Origin: CALHRB01 sp964473465
Lineage (GTDB): Bacteria; Bacteroidota; Ignavibacteria; Kapaibacteriales; UBA2268
Direction: 5' to 3'
Assembly: GCA_964473465.1 (NCBI GenBank)
Contig: CAYYPE010000007.1
Span: forward strand, 62,001-126,000
DNA: 64,000 bases
Shown: positions 33,117 through 42,755 of the stretch, piece after piece
Position numbering within the stretch: the first letter of the stretch is position 1
Layout of the letters: each line of letters begins with the position of its first letter
Notes under the pieces: generated by a model
Database searches by the model: none
Seen by the model: the letters and a program-made list of their open reading frames with translations, nothing else
Told to the model about the DNA's origin: nothing
Position numbers and translations under genes: made by a program

Positions 33117-35312
33117 CTAAGACGTTATAAAAGGTAAAGTAATTGAAAATATTTTTATATCATTCTTACCCAAGCTATCTACTGTTGCAGTTCCGTTCAT
33201 CACCCTTATCAATGAGGAAGCTAAAGCAAGGTTAAGATAAATGTCGTTGTAATCTTTTTCAATCAATTCAATTACATTTAATGAGTTTGATTTATAATTC
33301 ATAATAAATTCATCAATCAATCCATTGCTATTGGAAACTAATTGAATTTCAGTGCTGTTTTCAAGCTTATTTTCTTGAGCAATTATCTCAATTGATTTTT
33401 TATTTTCTCCAGCCGTTAATGATTTTGAAGCAAAAAACAATGCATTTTCAAGCAATTCAGGTATAACGAAACATTTGGCCTTTTTACTTTCATCATCAGT
33501 ATTGAAAACAATTGAAATCGTTGGATCATCTTCATCAATTATTTTCTTTAAATTTTGAACAACTTCATTAAATTCAACAATTTTAGCTCTTTCGAATAAA
33601 TTATTTCCACTTTCAGCATTATAATCATCCATATTGGAAATTATCGCAAATAATTCCTCGGAACTAATCAGGGCTTCGTTAGAAAAAGATTCTAACTCAT
33701 TCTCATCTTTGAAACTCTTTGTTTGAATAAGCTGTAAATTACCTATCAGGGTGGTTAATATATTCCTGAATTTGTGGCTCATTTTTGTCATAAAATATGT
33801 TTTTTGCTCATTAGCTTCCTTGGTTAGTTGCTCAGCTAACCTTATTTGCTTTGACTTAATTAACCTAAGCTCTTCTGTTTGTTTCTCTTTGGTAACATCT
33901 CGTCCAATAGCATAAATGAGTTTATCTTTGCTTGAAATAGTGAAAATCCAACTTATCCATAAATCTGAATCATCTTTTGATTTCATTCTGACCAGAGATT
34001 TCAAAGAAAACTCATTTTTATATTTTGTAGCATCTTTGAGTATCTTTGTCAATTCATCTTTATCCTCTGTTAATTCATATATACTCTTTCCAATAATCTC
34101 ATTGGAAGAAATACCAAAAATATCCTGAAATGCAGGATTAACAGATTTCCAAACTCCGTCATAGCTTAAAACACCTATAATATCCTTAGAAGCCATTAAT
34201 ATTCTTCTTTGGGATCTTGTCATTCTTTCGGCTATTTCCAAAGCTCTGGTTTTACTGTTTATCATTGATAGCACAAAAAGGAATATTACTATACTAATAA
34301 ACAATGAACCTAATAAAACAAAATTTGGAATTATTATTTCCAGATTCCCACCGAAATATGGAACTGATGAAAAGTTCACCACTAAATTCCTATCGGCTAT
34401 CTTAAAGTCTCTTTTGTCAGTTATAGCAGGTGTAAACCCACTTTTCGATAAACCATAGTTTGAGGATTGGAAAATTTCTTCCTCTTCACCCTGATTGTTT
34501 GTTTGAGTTATACTAAAAATGATACTGGTGTCCGAAGGGCTTCCCTTTCCTATAGCCGATTTAAAGAAATTGTGTATGTTGATTAACATCACAACAGCAC
34601 TTTCGAAGTTTCGATATCGGTCATTTTCAGTTTCTATAGAATAATCCTTTTTGTAAACTGGTGAAATAATAAAAATAAAAAGTGAGTCATTGAACATCCT
34701 AAATGCTGGAGTTGAAATAGTTTTTGCTTTTTTTCGAGCTAATTCTATCTTTTCTTTTAATATATCATTCGTTGCAAAATCAAAACCCCTAAGGTTGAAT
34801 GTATCGCTTTCCGGTACAATAAACTCAACCGGATAATAATATTCCCTGTAACCGCTTGGTCTAATCTGGTATTCATAATAACCTTGCGATTGAACATAAT
34901 GAATAAATTGATCTAAGAAGGAATTATCAACTTTTTGAACTGACATTAAAGCGGTAATTGAGGGATATGTTTTTGTCGGAACAGTGCCATATAAAAGAAA
35001 ATAATCCCTTACAACCTGAACGAGATTGTCATAAAGACCTCTCATAGATTGTTGAACCTGCATAACAGAGCGATAGTTCATATCAATCCTGTTCATAATC
35101 GAAGTAACTGCCTTATCAAATGCAGCCCGGTTATCACTTAATATTTTATCTTTGGTAAAATAGTAAGCTAAAAAACTCAGTGCAAGCAAAACAATGAGTA
35201 CAATATAAGCTGGATATGATTTTTTAAAATCGAAAAGCACAGACTTTTGTTTAGCTGTCTTTTTTAAAACACTATCGAGGTTTAAATTTTCATTGTATAT
35301 TTCGCTATCCAT
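33117..35312 (-). CDS. CHASE-PAS histidine-kinase-like protein with degenerate ATPase domain
   Basis: 731 residues. Transmembrane helix 1 is at about 33-52 and helix 2 at about 326-350, enclosing an extracytoplasmic CHASE-type sensor (motifs NLRGFDFATND and FIFIISPVYKKD). A PAS domain follows at about 372-480 (SYDGVWKSVNPAFQDIFG), then a dimerisation/phosphoacceptor helix MSHKFRNILTTLIG with His near 513. The C-terminal HATPase region keeps a weak N box (PELLENALFFA), but the G1 (DxGxG) and G2 (GxGxG) boxes are not visible. It may be unable to bind ATP and may act as a sensor scaffold. The response regulator at 35331 ends 18 bp upstream on the same strand, so the two form a pair. Confidence 0.8.
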   Translation of the reverse strand: MDSEIYNENLNLDSVLKKTAKQKSVLFDFKKSYPAYIVLIVLLALSFLAYYFTKDKILSDNRAAFDKAVTSIMNRIDMNYRSVMQVQQSMRGLYDNLVQVVRDYFLLYGTVPTKTYPSITALMSVQKVDNSFLDQFIHYVQSQGYYEYQIRPSGYREYYYPVEFIVPESDTFNLRGFDFATNDILKEKIELARKKAKTISTPAFRMFNDSLFIFIISPVYKKDYSIETENDRYRNFESAVVMLINIHNFFKSAIGKGSPSDTSIIFSITQTNNQGEEEEIFQSSNYGLSKSGFTPAITDKRDFKIADRNLVVNFSSVPYFGGNLEIIIPNFVLLGSLFISIVIFLFVLSMINSKTRALEIAERMTRSQRRILMASKDIIGVLSYDGVWKSVNPAFQDIFGISSNEIIGKSIYELTEDKDELTKILKDATKYKNEFSLKSLVRMKSKDDSDLWISWIFTISSKDKLIYAIGRDVTKEKQTEELRLIKSKQIRLAEQLTKEANEQKTYFMTKMSHKFRNILTTLIGNLQLIQTKSFKDENELESFSNEALISSEELFAIISNMDDYNAESGNNLFERAKIVEFNEVVQNLKKIIDEDDPTISIVFNTDDESKKAKCFVIPELLENALFFASKSLTAGENKKSIEIIAQENKLENSTEIQLVSNSNGLIDEFIMNYKSNSLNVIELIEKDYNDIYLNLALASSLIRVMNGTATVDSLGKNDIKIFSITLPFITS

Positions 35313-35330
35313 AGCTCTGTCCTTATCCTT

Positions 35331-35720
35331 TTATAATTTTGTTTTAGACTTTATAATTTTTTCTATTTCATCTGGAAATGTAGTAATATTGACTGGTTTT
35401 GATATAAAATAATCAAACCCCGATTCTAAAATTTTCTCTCTTGTTAAATTCCCCGATAATCCCGATATGGCTATTTTTGGTATTTCATCGTAATCTGGCA
35501 TATTTTTGATTTGTTCAATTAATTGAGTACCGAGTATATCAGGAAGAAGTATATCAACTAATATAGCAGAAGGTTTATGATTTTTAAGCCATTGCAATGA
35601 GCTTTGACCGTTGAAAAATGAAACGCATTCAATCCCCGCTTTAGTCAACACAGTTGATAGTAATTTATTGACAGGTTTGTTGTCCTCAATAACACATACT
35701 AAAAATTTTTGAAAATCCAT
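35331..35720 (-). CDS. Single-domain response regulator
   Basis: 129 residues, one receiver domain only. Acidic pocket E12/D13, phosphoacceptor D56 (LVDILLPD), Ser switch residue in AISGL and Lys in FISKP are all present. There is no output domain, so it works as a phosphorelay carrier or by protein contact (CheY/Spo0F style). It is immediately upstream of, and co-oriented with, the CHASE-PAS kinase-like gene (18-bp spacer), whose own ATPase looks degenerate. Another kinase may therefore phosphorylate it. Confidence 0.9.
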   Translation of the reverse strand: MDFQKFLVCVIEDNKPVNKLLSTVLTKAGIECVSFFNGQSSLQWLKNHKPSAILVDILLPDILGTQLIEQIKNMPDYDEIPKIAISGLSGNLTREKILESGFDYFISKPVNITTFPDEIEKIIKSKTKL

Positions 35721-35820
35721 TTTTAAATTATTCCTAAATAATATCTAGTTGTATGTTATTTATCGGTATTTTTTTTTTTAATTGAATAGTTCATTATAAA
35801 ATTTAAATAAAAATATAATA

Positions 35821-37224
35821 CTACTGAACAACTGTTATTTCTACTCTTCTATTCATTAATTGACCCTCGGGTGTTCTATTATCTCCAATAGGATACAATG
35901 CTCCGTCACCTCTCGAGAATATTCTGGACAATGGTATTCCATTTTTTTGAAGATATCTGACAACTACATTTGCTCTTTCTATAGACCTTTCACGGTTTTG
36001 CTCGGGGGTTCCCTGGTTATCCGAATGACCAACTATTCTAACTGTTGCTTTTGGATTGGCTCTTAAGAATTCTACTATATAATTTAGATAATTTTCAAGC
36101 CTTTCATTTAATTGGGTACTACCAGAACTCTCATAATTAAATCTTCTCATCTCACCGGGTTTGATAACTACAGCTGGAGCTTTTGGAGGAGCTGGCTTTT
36201 CGATTGAAACAGTATCCATCGACGGACTTTCGGCAGTAATGCCCGGTAAACTTGGCACTATTGCTGCAAATTCCTTTAATTCAAGTGGTTTGAAAGTTAT
36301 AAGTTCTGGTAAAAAATTACCTCTAAGCACATCAGTACTTGCAAGATAAGGAGTAGGCTCGATATAATAAGGATTGAATGGTACTGTATCTGTTTTAACA
36401 TTATCAAAACCAAATTTGAAATTGAAACCTATCCTTGCCTGAACAGCACTGCGTGATGAGTTATATCCTTTGAATATATCTGTTCCATAACTAAATGTAA
36501 TAAACGGAGTGAAGAAAATCCTTGCTTCATTATTAAAATCGGCTATTAATATGTCATAACTTACTCCCAAATGACCACCAAATCTCATCTTTTCTGGTTT
36601 AACATTAACTGGCTGATCTTGTGAAATAGCTCCAGTATTATCAAATTGTGTCTTATGTACCCATCTGCTTGAAGTTAGTATTTCAATATCTAAACCTGCA
36701 AACAATTCAAGATATTTTACTGGCAATCTTAATATAGCAGATGGTGAAAAAACGAGATATGTTGTTGATGTTTCTACTTTGAATCTTGTATTCAAAGAAT
36801 CATTATAAGGATCAGAATAAGAATTAAAATAAGATTTATCTATTAGATGAAGCCTCAGGGCAGCTCCTACATAATTTGTTGTCGGAAACCACTGCCCGAA
36901 TAATCCTAAAAATAAACCACCACCGAAACTGTTATGATAGGATATAATTGGTCGCTCCCTAAAATAATTATCTTTTAAATTCAAATCACCAAAAAAATAA
37001 CCCGGATTGGTTCCTGTGGTGATCCCAAACCACCAGTCCCCCCTACTTCTTGTGTATATAACAGTATCTTTATTTTCAAGTGTTTTCAAACTAAAAAATT
37101 CATCAGCCAAATTGTCATCTGAAAAACTTTTTGTTACTACTTCATTTTTATTCTGAAGTGTTTCAGAATAACATACAATTTTCAAAGAAAATAATAATAT
37201 TAAAAACAAAATAATATTCATCAT
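35821..37224 (-). CDS. OmpA-family outer-membrane protein
   Basis: 467 residues. The signal peptide is MMNIILFLILLFSLKIVC. An N-terminal beta-barrel-like region (about 60-275) with Gly/aromatic strands is followed by a Pro-rich linker (about 330-355) and a C-terminal OmpA/Pal peptidoglycan-binding domain (about 356-467) with the motif VRIVGHSDNQGTPEQNRERS...RANVVVRYL and GDNRTPEGQLMNRRVEI. It links the outer membrane to peptidoglycan. The gene stands alone, with a 77-bp gap on its left-hand end to the surface-protein cluster (37301) and about 100 bp to the response regulator. Confidence 0.92.
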   Translation of the reverse strand: MMNIILFLILLFSLKIVCYSETLQNKNEVVTKSFSDDNLADEFFSLKTLENKDTVIYTRSRGDWWFGITTGTNPGYFFGDLNLKDNYFRERPIISYHNSFGGGLFLGLFGQWFPTTNYVGAALRLHLIDKSYFNSYSDPYNDSLNTRFKVETSTTYLVFSPSAILRLPVKYLELFAGLDIEILTSSRWVHKTQFDNTGAISQDQPVNVKPEKMRFGGHLGVSYDILIADFNNEARIFFTPFITFSYGTDIFKGYNSSRSAVQARIGFNFKFGFDNVKTDTVPFNPYYIEPTPYLASTDVLRGNFLPELITFKPLELKEFAAIVPSLPGITAESPSMDTVSIEKPAPPKAPAVVIKPGEMRRFNYESSGSTQLNERLENYLNYIVEFLRANPKATVRIVGHSDNQGTPEQNRERSIERANVVVRYLQKNGIPLSRIFSRGDGALYPIGDNRTPEGQLMNRRVEITVVQ

Positions 37225-37300
37225 CCTTTTATTTTTCGGTCAAATTGAACTCCGATTTCTTACTTATCGGAATATTAATCATTTTCTCAACATGATAATT

Positions 37301-39244
37301 TTATTTCAGTAATATCAGTTTTCTGTTTACCATCTCACTTGGCGAGATAAGTCTTAAAAAATAAATCCCGCATGCATAAGCTGATAAATCCAATGAAAAA
37401 TAATAACCGCCACTTTCATATTCACGCTCAAAGATTCTATGGTATCTTCCTTCTGAGCTAATTAAATCAAATGTATATTTTCCATCTTCAATTAAATTCA
37501 TAAGTATTTCAACTTCATTATTTATTGAAGGGTTTGGGTGAACTTCAAAATCAAATGGAGAAATAGAAAATTGAACATCCATATCAAAATCTCCGATGCA
37601 ATATTCTTCAATCTTAATTGAGCCATCAATCTTTTCAATTATGAGATTTAAAGTATCCATTGGTTTAAAATCCAATAGCTTAATTTCCTCAAAATGTCTG
37701 TCCCCTTTTAACACTAAAGTTTTGATAGTATCCAATGAACCTCTCAAATACATTTCGGCAGAAAATTCAAGGGTATCCTTTCTTGTAGAGCTTTTAGAAA
37801 TTTGAAATTCTGTATTTCTAAGATGTAAAAGCCTGTTGGGTATTTCAACTTTTATATTCGTTAGAATTTTCCGGTCTGATTTGTAATTAACCGGATTTTC
37901 AATAATAATTGGTATTATAATTTTCTTGTTGGGGCTTGAAATTAAATGAGGTATTTTTGCAATTATTTGATTTTTTAGGACAACGTCAATTGAATCATTA
38001 TAAATTGTGCTGAAACAATTTCTCCATATTTTTATGGTGCTATCCCTTCCGGAACTAATAAGATACTTACCATCGAAAGAATAATCCAGAGCAATAACCT
38101 GTCCATTATTATTGATTGGTTCACAAGTATTCTCCAACGTAAATATATTCCATTGTCTGATAAACCCATCCAGACTACCTGTCATACAAACATAATCCAA
38201 GGGATGAAACCTGACACTTCGAACGTGGAATGTATGCTTATCATAAGTATTAATTAATTCTTTATTCCATAAATCCCAGACTCTGACCGAGTCATCTACT
38301 CCCCCGTGTGATATATATTTAGAATCAAATGAAATATCAGCAGACCAGATAACATCTCCCAACCTATTATTTCCATTTGAAAAAGTACCAAATGTATCGT
38401 TATTAATAAATGGATGTTTAATAATTATGGTATTTCCATTATAATCTGAGAAATGTAGAAATTGTCCATCCGGTGAAAACCTTATATGATATATTCCCAC
38501 TTTGTCTTCAGAAAAAAATTGGTTTATCTCTTTGATTTCATCACTAATTTGATACAGCTTAACCTGACCGGAATAAGAAGAAATTGCAAATAAGTTTTCT
38601 TGAGGACTAACAGCTATACTGCGAACTATATTGCCAAATTGTGATATTTTGATTGTCTTATTATCTTTTCTGAGCCACATTAATGCTGTTGAATCATAAG
38701 CAATCAGGATTGTATCGGGATTATGAAAAAATTCTGCTGAATAAACTCTGTTAACCTTTGGAAAAATTAGCGAATCTATAGCATTACCACTTTTGAAATC
38801 CCAAAGAAATACTTTCGAATCTGCTCCTGATGATAAAAAATAACTATAATCATAGGAAAATCTAACCATATTTATTTCGCCTAAATGTGCAGGTTTAATT
38901 AATTTTATTAATTCTGGGGAATGGCTTTCAGTTAGTATCGCTCTGAACCTGAAATTCTCGAAATCACTGGCGGGAGGAATCCATTCAAAGCAATGGCCAT
39001 AGTAATTTTCGATAATCTTGACCCAGTTCTTTCCTTGATTAGTTGAATACTCAAGATTAACGGGATGATTATTATTACCCTCCCAGCAAATATTTACGGG
39101 TTTGCCAGAAATAATTGTGTCTCCATTTTGGGGATTTGTGATTTTGAATTGTGCAGATGCAAAATTAAGGTTTAAAAATACAAACGATGTGGAAATTATA
39201 ACCACAAAGAGGAACATAAGTTTATCAATTATTTTCAAAAACAT
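37301..39244 (-). CDS. Secreted WD40-repeat protein with T9SS-like sorting domain
   Basis: 647 residues from the ATG at 39244; a TTG four codons upstream overlaps the preceding gene and is less likely. After the signal sequence (MFLFVVIISTSFVFLNLNF) an Ig-like segment (ITNPQNGDTIISGKPVNICW) precedes about seven WD40 units (about 125-420; for example FLSSGADSKVFLWDF, VDDSVRVWDL, LISSGRDSTIKIWRN), which should form a beta propeller. A beta-sandwich linker and a C-terminal sorting domain follow (VHPNPSINNEVEI ... YACGIYFLRL ... RKLILLK). It is exported through the outer membrane, with an unknown partner. It is the third gene of an apparent operon 40590-39246-37301, with a 1-bp gap. Confidence 0.87.
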   Translation of the reverse strand: MFLKIIDKLMFLFVVIISTSFVFLNLNFASAQFKITNPQNGDTIISGKPVNICWEGNNNHPVNLEYSTNQGKNWVKIIENYYGHCFEWIPPASDFENFRFRAILTESHSPELIKLIKPAHLGEINMVRFSYDYSYFLSSGADSKVFLWDFKSGNAIDSLIFPKVNRVYSAEFFHNPDTILIAYDSTALMWLRKDNKTIKISQFGNIVRSIAVSPQENLFAISSYSGQVKLYQISDEIKEINQFFSEDKVGIYHIRFSPDGQFLHFSDYNGNTIIIKHPFINNDTFGTFSNGNNRLGDVIWSADISFDSKYISHGGVDDSVRVWDLWNKELINTYDKHTFHVRSVRFHPLDYVCMTGSLDGFIRQWNIFTLENTCEPINNNGQVIALDYSFDGKYLISSGRDSTIKIWRNCFSTIYNDSIDVVLKNQIIAKIPHLISSPNKKIIIPIIIENPVNYKSDRKILTNIKVEIPNRLLHLRNTEFQISKSSTRKDTLEFSAEMYLRGSLDTIKTLVLKGDRHFEEIKLLDFKPMDTLNLIIEKIDGSIKIEEYCIGDFDMDVQFSISPFDFEVHPNPSINNEVEILMNLIEDGKYTFDLISSEGRYHRIFEREYESGGYYFSLDLSAYACGIYFLRLISPSEMVNRKLILLK

Positions 39245-39245
39245 T

Positions 39246-40577
39246 TTACTTAACAAGCTGTATCTTCAAAACAGCATTTGAGAGTTCCACAGTTGGATCA
39301 TCAATTGGTACACCTAAAAATACAACATTGTATAATCCTTGTTGAGCTAAAGATTTTGCATCCAATTCAAAATCATATTTTCCCATTGCCCTGTATTCAT
39401 TCTCGTAAATTCGATTTACCATTTTACCCTGCAAGTCATTAACAAAACAGGATAAATACAAGTCATCGGAAACAATGTAAGTTATCTTTGTTCTGTTATT
39501 GAATGGATTTGGGTCTGCCTGAGCAAAAACAATTACTGCATTGGGAATCCTGATACAATCATAAGCCATTTTTCCATGTATGGTTCCAAAAAAGTCCTGA
39601 TACATCAATTCCCAGCAATATTCAAGACCAACATAAGGAACAGAATCATACATAAAGTAATATTTTTTACCAGTTGGGGTAGTTCCAAGACCAATGATAG
39701 AGTCATGAGGTGTATATCCAAGTCTGTAATCGGCTATTGTATCAAGATAAGTTAAACTTGGTGCTTCCCCATCTTCAAACGTTCTTTCTGCTCTGGCAAT
39801 GATAAAACCCTTATTGAATGCTTCGCTTTCGGTTTCCCACGTCAGTAAAACTTTTTTTCTACCCACATAAGTTGCTTTGAAATTCTTGATGATCATTTGT
39901 GGCTCGGGTGCTTTTATGACTATATAGTCAACAGTTTTAAAATCTCTATCATACATTTCGATATTGCTGTTAGCATATTCCTTAACAACATCCGGCATAA
40001 GAAGCAGATCTTCATCAATCTTATATGCACAAGCCTGATAATAATCGAATGGGGCTAACCACTTAAAATTAATCGGTGGCTTTGAATTATCCTGAGTTTT
40101 GATACGGAACTTTCCAATTCTGATACCTACTGAATCAAGAGGTACGACTTTGCAGTGTTGATATGTTTCTGGTCCTGCTATTGTAATACTAAATCTACCG
40201 GTAAAAACACGGGGAGTAATATAATAACTTGTTGTTGGTAGTTGTCCTGTTATTGGTGAAACATCCAGATCGCTTGAACCGGATACCAATTCAATAGAAT
40301 GTAATGTTGGATTAGCTGAATAGCCTGAAGAATCAAAATCAAACTGAAAAGTCCCATTTGCCCAATATTTCCAGTCATCTGTTTCTCTGGTTAAGTATAA
40401 ATCAAATTCAACTGTATTGGTACCAATCAGATAATTATTCATTATAATTGCTTTGGAAATTACTTTTGGCTGAGCAATCAGAGATTCTCCTGACAAGCAA
40501 AGAACTAATACTAAATAAAAAGTAAAAAATAGTATTATTCTATATTTCAATAATTTGAACATCAATAAAAAAATCAT
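39246..40577 (-). CDS. Secreted protein with FnIII-like and T9SS-like sorting domains
   Basis: 443 residues; the start may be the ATG five codons later (MFKLLKYRIILFF). The signal peptide ends near SLIAQ. Residues of about 35-190 form a beta domain of unknown type, about 205-325 an FnIII-like domain of the T9SS-cargo kind (VLLTWETESEAFNKGFIIAR), and about 345-443 a C-terminal sorting domain (QADPNPFNNRTKITYIVSDD, ending LKIQLVK). It is therefore a surface or released cargo of the type IX system. It sits between the dockerin-like gene (12-bp spacer) and the WD40 gene and is probably co-transcribed with them. Confidence 0.82.
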   Translation of the reverse strand: MIFLLMFKLLKYRIILFFTFYLVLVLCLSGESLIAQPKVISKAIIMNNYLIGTNTVEFDLYLTRETDDWKYWANGTFQFDFDSSGYSANPTLHSIELVSGSSDLDVSPITGQLPTTSYYITPRVFTGRFSITIAGPETYQHCKVVPLDSVGIRIGKFRIKTQDNSKPPINFKWLAPFDYYQACAYKIDEDLLLMPDVVKEYANSNIEMYDRDFKTVDYIVIKAPEPQMIIKNFKATYVGRKKVLLTWETESEAFNKGFIIARAERTFEDGEAPSLTYLDTIADYRLGYTPHDSIIGLGTTPTGKKYYFMYDSVPYVGLEYCWELMYQDFFGTIHGKMAYDCIRIPNAVIVFAQADPNPFNNRTKITYIVSDDLYLSCFVNDLQGKMVNRIYENEYRAMGKYDFELDAKSLAQQGLYNVVFLGVPIDDPTVELSNAVLKIQLVK

Positions 40578-40589
40578 AAAATAATAAAA

Positions 40590-42659
40590 CTAAGGAACCG
40601 TTGATTTTATACCTCGGTTATTCCATGGAAAATTAAAATCTTTTGTTGTTACTATACCACTTAGATTAACATCAGGTATTAAATATCCCTCAATATCTCT
40701 TTGATCCCATGTAATAATTAAATCATTAAAATCAATAACACCATCTGCATTAACATCACCGGCATACATTCCAAATAACAAAGAACCATCAGCATTGAAT
40801 CCTATTGGTTTGGCTGCTGAAGTTCTTCCAAGAAGAATTTCTGGCTTAGTGAAGTCAATTAAAGCGTCTCTGGTTTCCGGATATATCCTGACAGGTTCTT
40901 CGGTTACTATCGCAAGGTGATTTCTATGTCGGACGGCGATATAATATTCTCCCGAATCTATACCTTCGTTATAAAGATTTACCGGATATACTCCCTTTCT
41001 ATTCACCACTTTTCCATCAGACCTCAAAAAACAGGTTAGATATTGATTTTTGATATTAGAATTCTTGTTTCTGAATTCAATAACAATCCAATCAATAACT
41101 GAATCAGGAACAGCATCAACAAAATATTGTGTTCGTTTTGGATCCAAATTGTAAGGATAAATATCTGGAGGAGTTTTTGGTATTAAGCCACGTTTGTTCA
41201 AATCATTTACCATTTCACCATATCTATAAGCACCTTCGAGATAAACCAGAGCATTCAAAGCTAATAAATATAAATTTCCGGGCATACCAATTGCAAAATT
41301 TCCAAGGGCATTAATATTTGCAGTATAGCCCGAGCCCCAGCCTGAAGGGTCGGTTATTGCATCTTCTGATTTTTCAAGGTCATACCATTCATTATTTACC
41401 CATCTTTGCAGTCTGAGGTTAGGAACCTGCAATGAATTTGTTTCGTGTTTTGGATCGTTTGTGTCTGGTAAATGCCGCCAACCCCATCCTAAAGTAATAT
41501 TCATACCAGTTTGAACGAGATTGAAGTTTTCATCTCTGGCACTAATTTCAAATGACCTTTTTACTTTTGAAGTTCCGTTTAGAAATGGGGGAAATGTTCT
41601 TGGTTTCACCCTGAAGGTCATTTCTTTCATTGAACCAGCCGCACGCTGATTTTCGATTAAAGCATAAGTATAAGGGTTATTAAAGACCAATCGTGTGCTA
41701 TCAAATCGTAAGAATTTACGTCTGAAACTTCCCTCAATTTCTGCATCAGGAGTTGTAAAAATTGGGTCTTTAGCAGAATTTGTGTAGGTTAAAACAAATT
41801 TGTTAATAGAATCAGGTTCAGTCCTTATGACATCTGAGAGTAGTAAAGTGTCATTAACGGTTACATCTTTATTTAACGTTATGCCTCCAACATTTTCAAC
41901 TCTTAAATTCTGTAAAACAGTGGAATCTGATGGTAACTCACCACTAGTAGTCATTTCTCCAACACTGACATACTGAACATTAACAGTTTTGTCAAAAACG
42001 GGTTCCGAGGATAAGGAAGCACCGGAATGTCTTATAATCCATGATGAATCACCCATTCGGAAGTTATTGACTGATGAATTTCTTAGCTCTCCTCGTGTCA
42101 GTTCCAATTTTTTTGAAACAAGGAACCCACCATTATTTACGATATCAACACCTAAGGGATTATCAATATTTAAAATATTGAACTCTCCTCTGCCCTGAAT
42201 ATCCTGTTCCTTATTCTCATTTATTAATCTGAACTGATTTATTCCCTTAACGGTAGCTTCATTAACAACTGATGCTCGGGCATCCACACCTGATTCCATT
42301 GTAAGTAGAATAGAATTATTCAAAATCCAGATTGAATCGAGAGAGGTTAACGGAGCAGGTCGCACAGAAGCTATATCTTTATATGAAGCACCACTTATAA
42401 GGATTTTATTATAAGTTACACCCGGGAATTCCTGAAATAAATTTGGTACATTGAAAAGAAATTCAAATTTCCCTCCAACTGTGTCAGGTAAACCTTTTGT
42501 ATGCCCACTTTTAACTCTTATCACGCCATTATTCTGAAGTTTTCCACCGGTATTATCAAAATTGTATTGTGATAGCAGAGATATTGGAGTCAAAATATAT
42601 AGCAGAACTATTAAAAGCAAAACAGGTTTTAACTTTATATGTGTTGTAAAACCATCCAT
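40590..42659 (-). CDS. Secreted adhesin-like protein with C-terminal dockerin-like Ca loops
   Basis: 689 residues. The signal peptide is followed by the FDNTGGKLQNNGVIRVK motif, which recurs at the start of the neighbouring adhesins. Then come long beta-strand-rich passages (LELTRGELRNSSVNNFRMGD, VTVNDTLLLSD) of the same style as the giant protein at 45516. The last 60 residues contain two EF-hand-like loops, DVNADGVIDFND and DVNLSGIVTTKDFN, the layout of a type I dockerin pair. They could bind Ca and dock to a cohesin-like partner, although no cohesin is seen in the window. Two genes follow in the same direction with 12- and 1-bp spacers. Confidence 0.8.
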   Translation of the reverse strand: MDGFTTHIKLKPVLLLIVLLYILTPISLLSQYNFDNTGGKLQNNGVIRVKSGHTKGLPDTVGGKFEFLFNVPNLFQEFPGVTYNKILISGASYKDIASVRPAPLTSLDSIWILNNSILLTMESGVDARASVVNEATVKGINQFRLINENKEQDIQGRGEFNILNIDNPLGVDIVNNGGFLVSKKLELTRGELRNSSVNNFRMGDSSWIIRHSGASLSSEPVFDKTVNVQYVSVGEMTTSGELPSDSTVLQNLRVENVGGITLNKDVTVNDTLLLSDVIRTEPDSINKFVLTYTNSAKDPIFTTPDAEIEGSFRRKFLRFDSTRLVFNNPYTYALIENQRAAGSMKEMTFRVKPRTFPPFLNGTSKVKRSFEISARDENFNLVQTGMNITLGWGWRHLPDTNDPKHETNSLQVPNLRLQRWVNNEWYDLEKSEDAITDPSGWGSGYTANINALGNFAIGMPGNLYLLALNALVYLEGAYRYGEMVNDLNKRGLIPKTPPDIYPYNLDPKRTQYFVDAVPDSVIDWIVIEFRNKNSNIKNQYLTCFLRSDGKVVNRKGVYPVNLYNEGIDSGEYYIAVRHRNHLAIVTEEPVRIYPETRDALIDFTKPEILLGRTSAAKPIGFNADGSLLFGMYAGDVNADGVIDFNDLIITWDQRDIEGYLIPDVNLSGIVTTKDFNFPWNNRGIKSTVP

Positions 42660-42691
42660 AGTTCTGATTATAGAAAAATATTAATCATCAT

Positions 42692-42735
42692 AAAAAAGGC
42701 GGCGGCTTTAAATTACAAATAAACCACCGCCTTTT
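42692..42735 (-). terminator. Terminator after the 781-residue adhesin gene
   Basis: On the minus strand, AAAGGCGGTGG, a long AT-rich loop and CCGCCGCCTTTTTT form a GC-rich stem (one G-U pair) plus a T-tract. It begins about 20 bp after the stop codon and separates this gene from the downstream 40590-37301 unit. Confidence 0.8.
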
Positions 42736-42755
42736 ATGACGAAAAAAACTAAATA

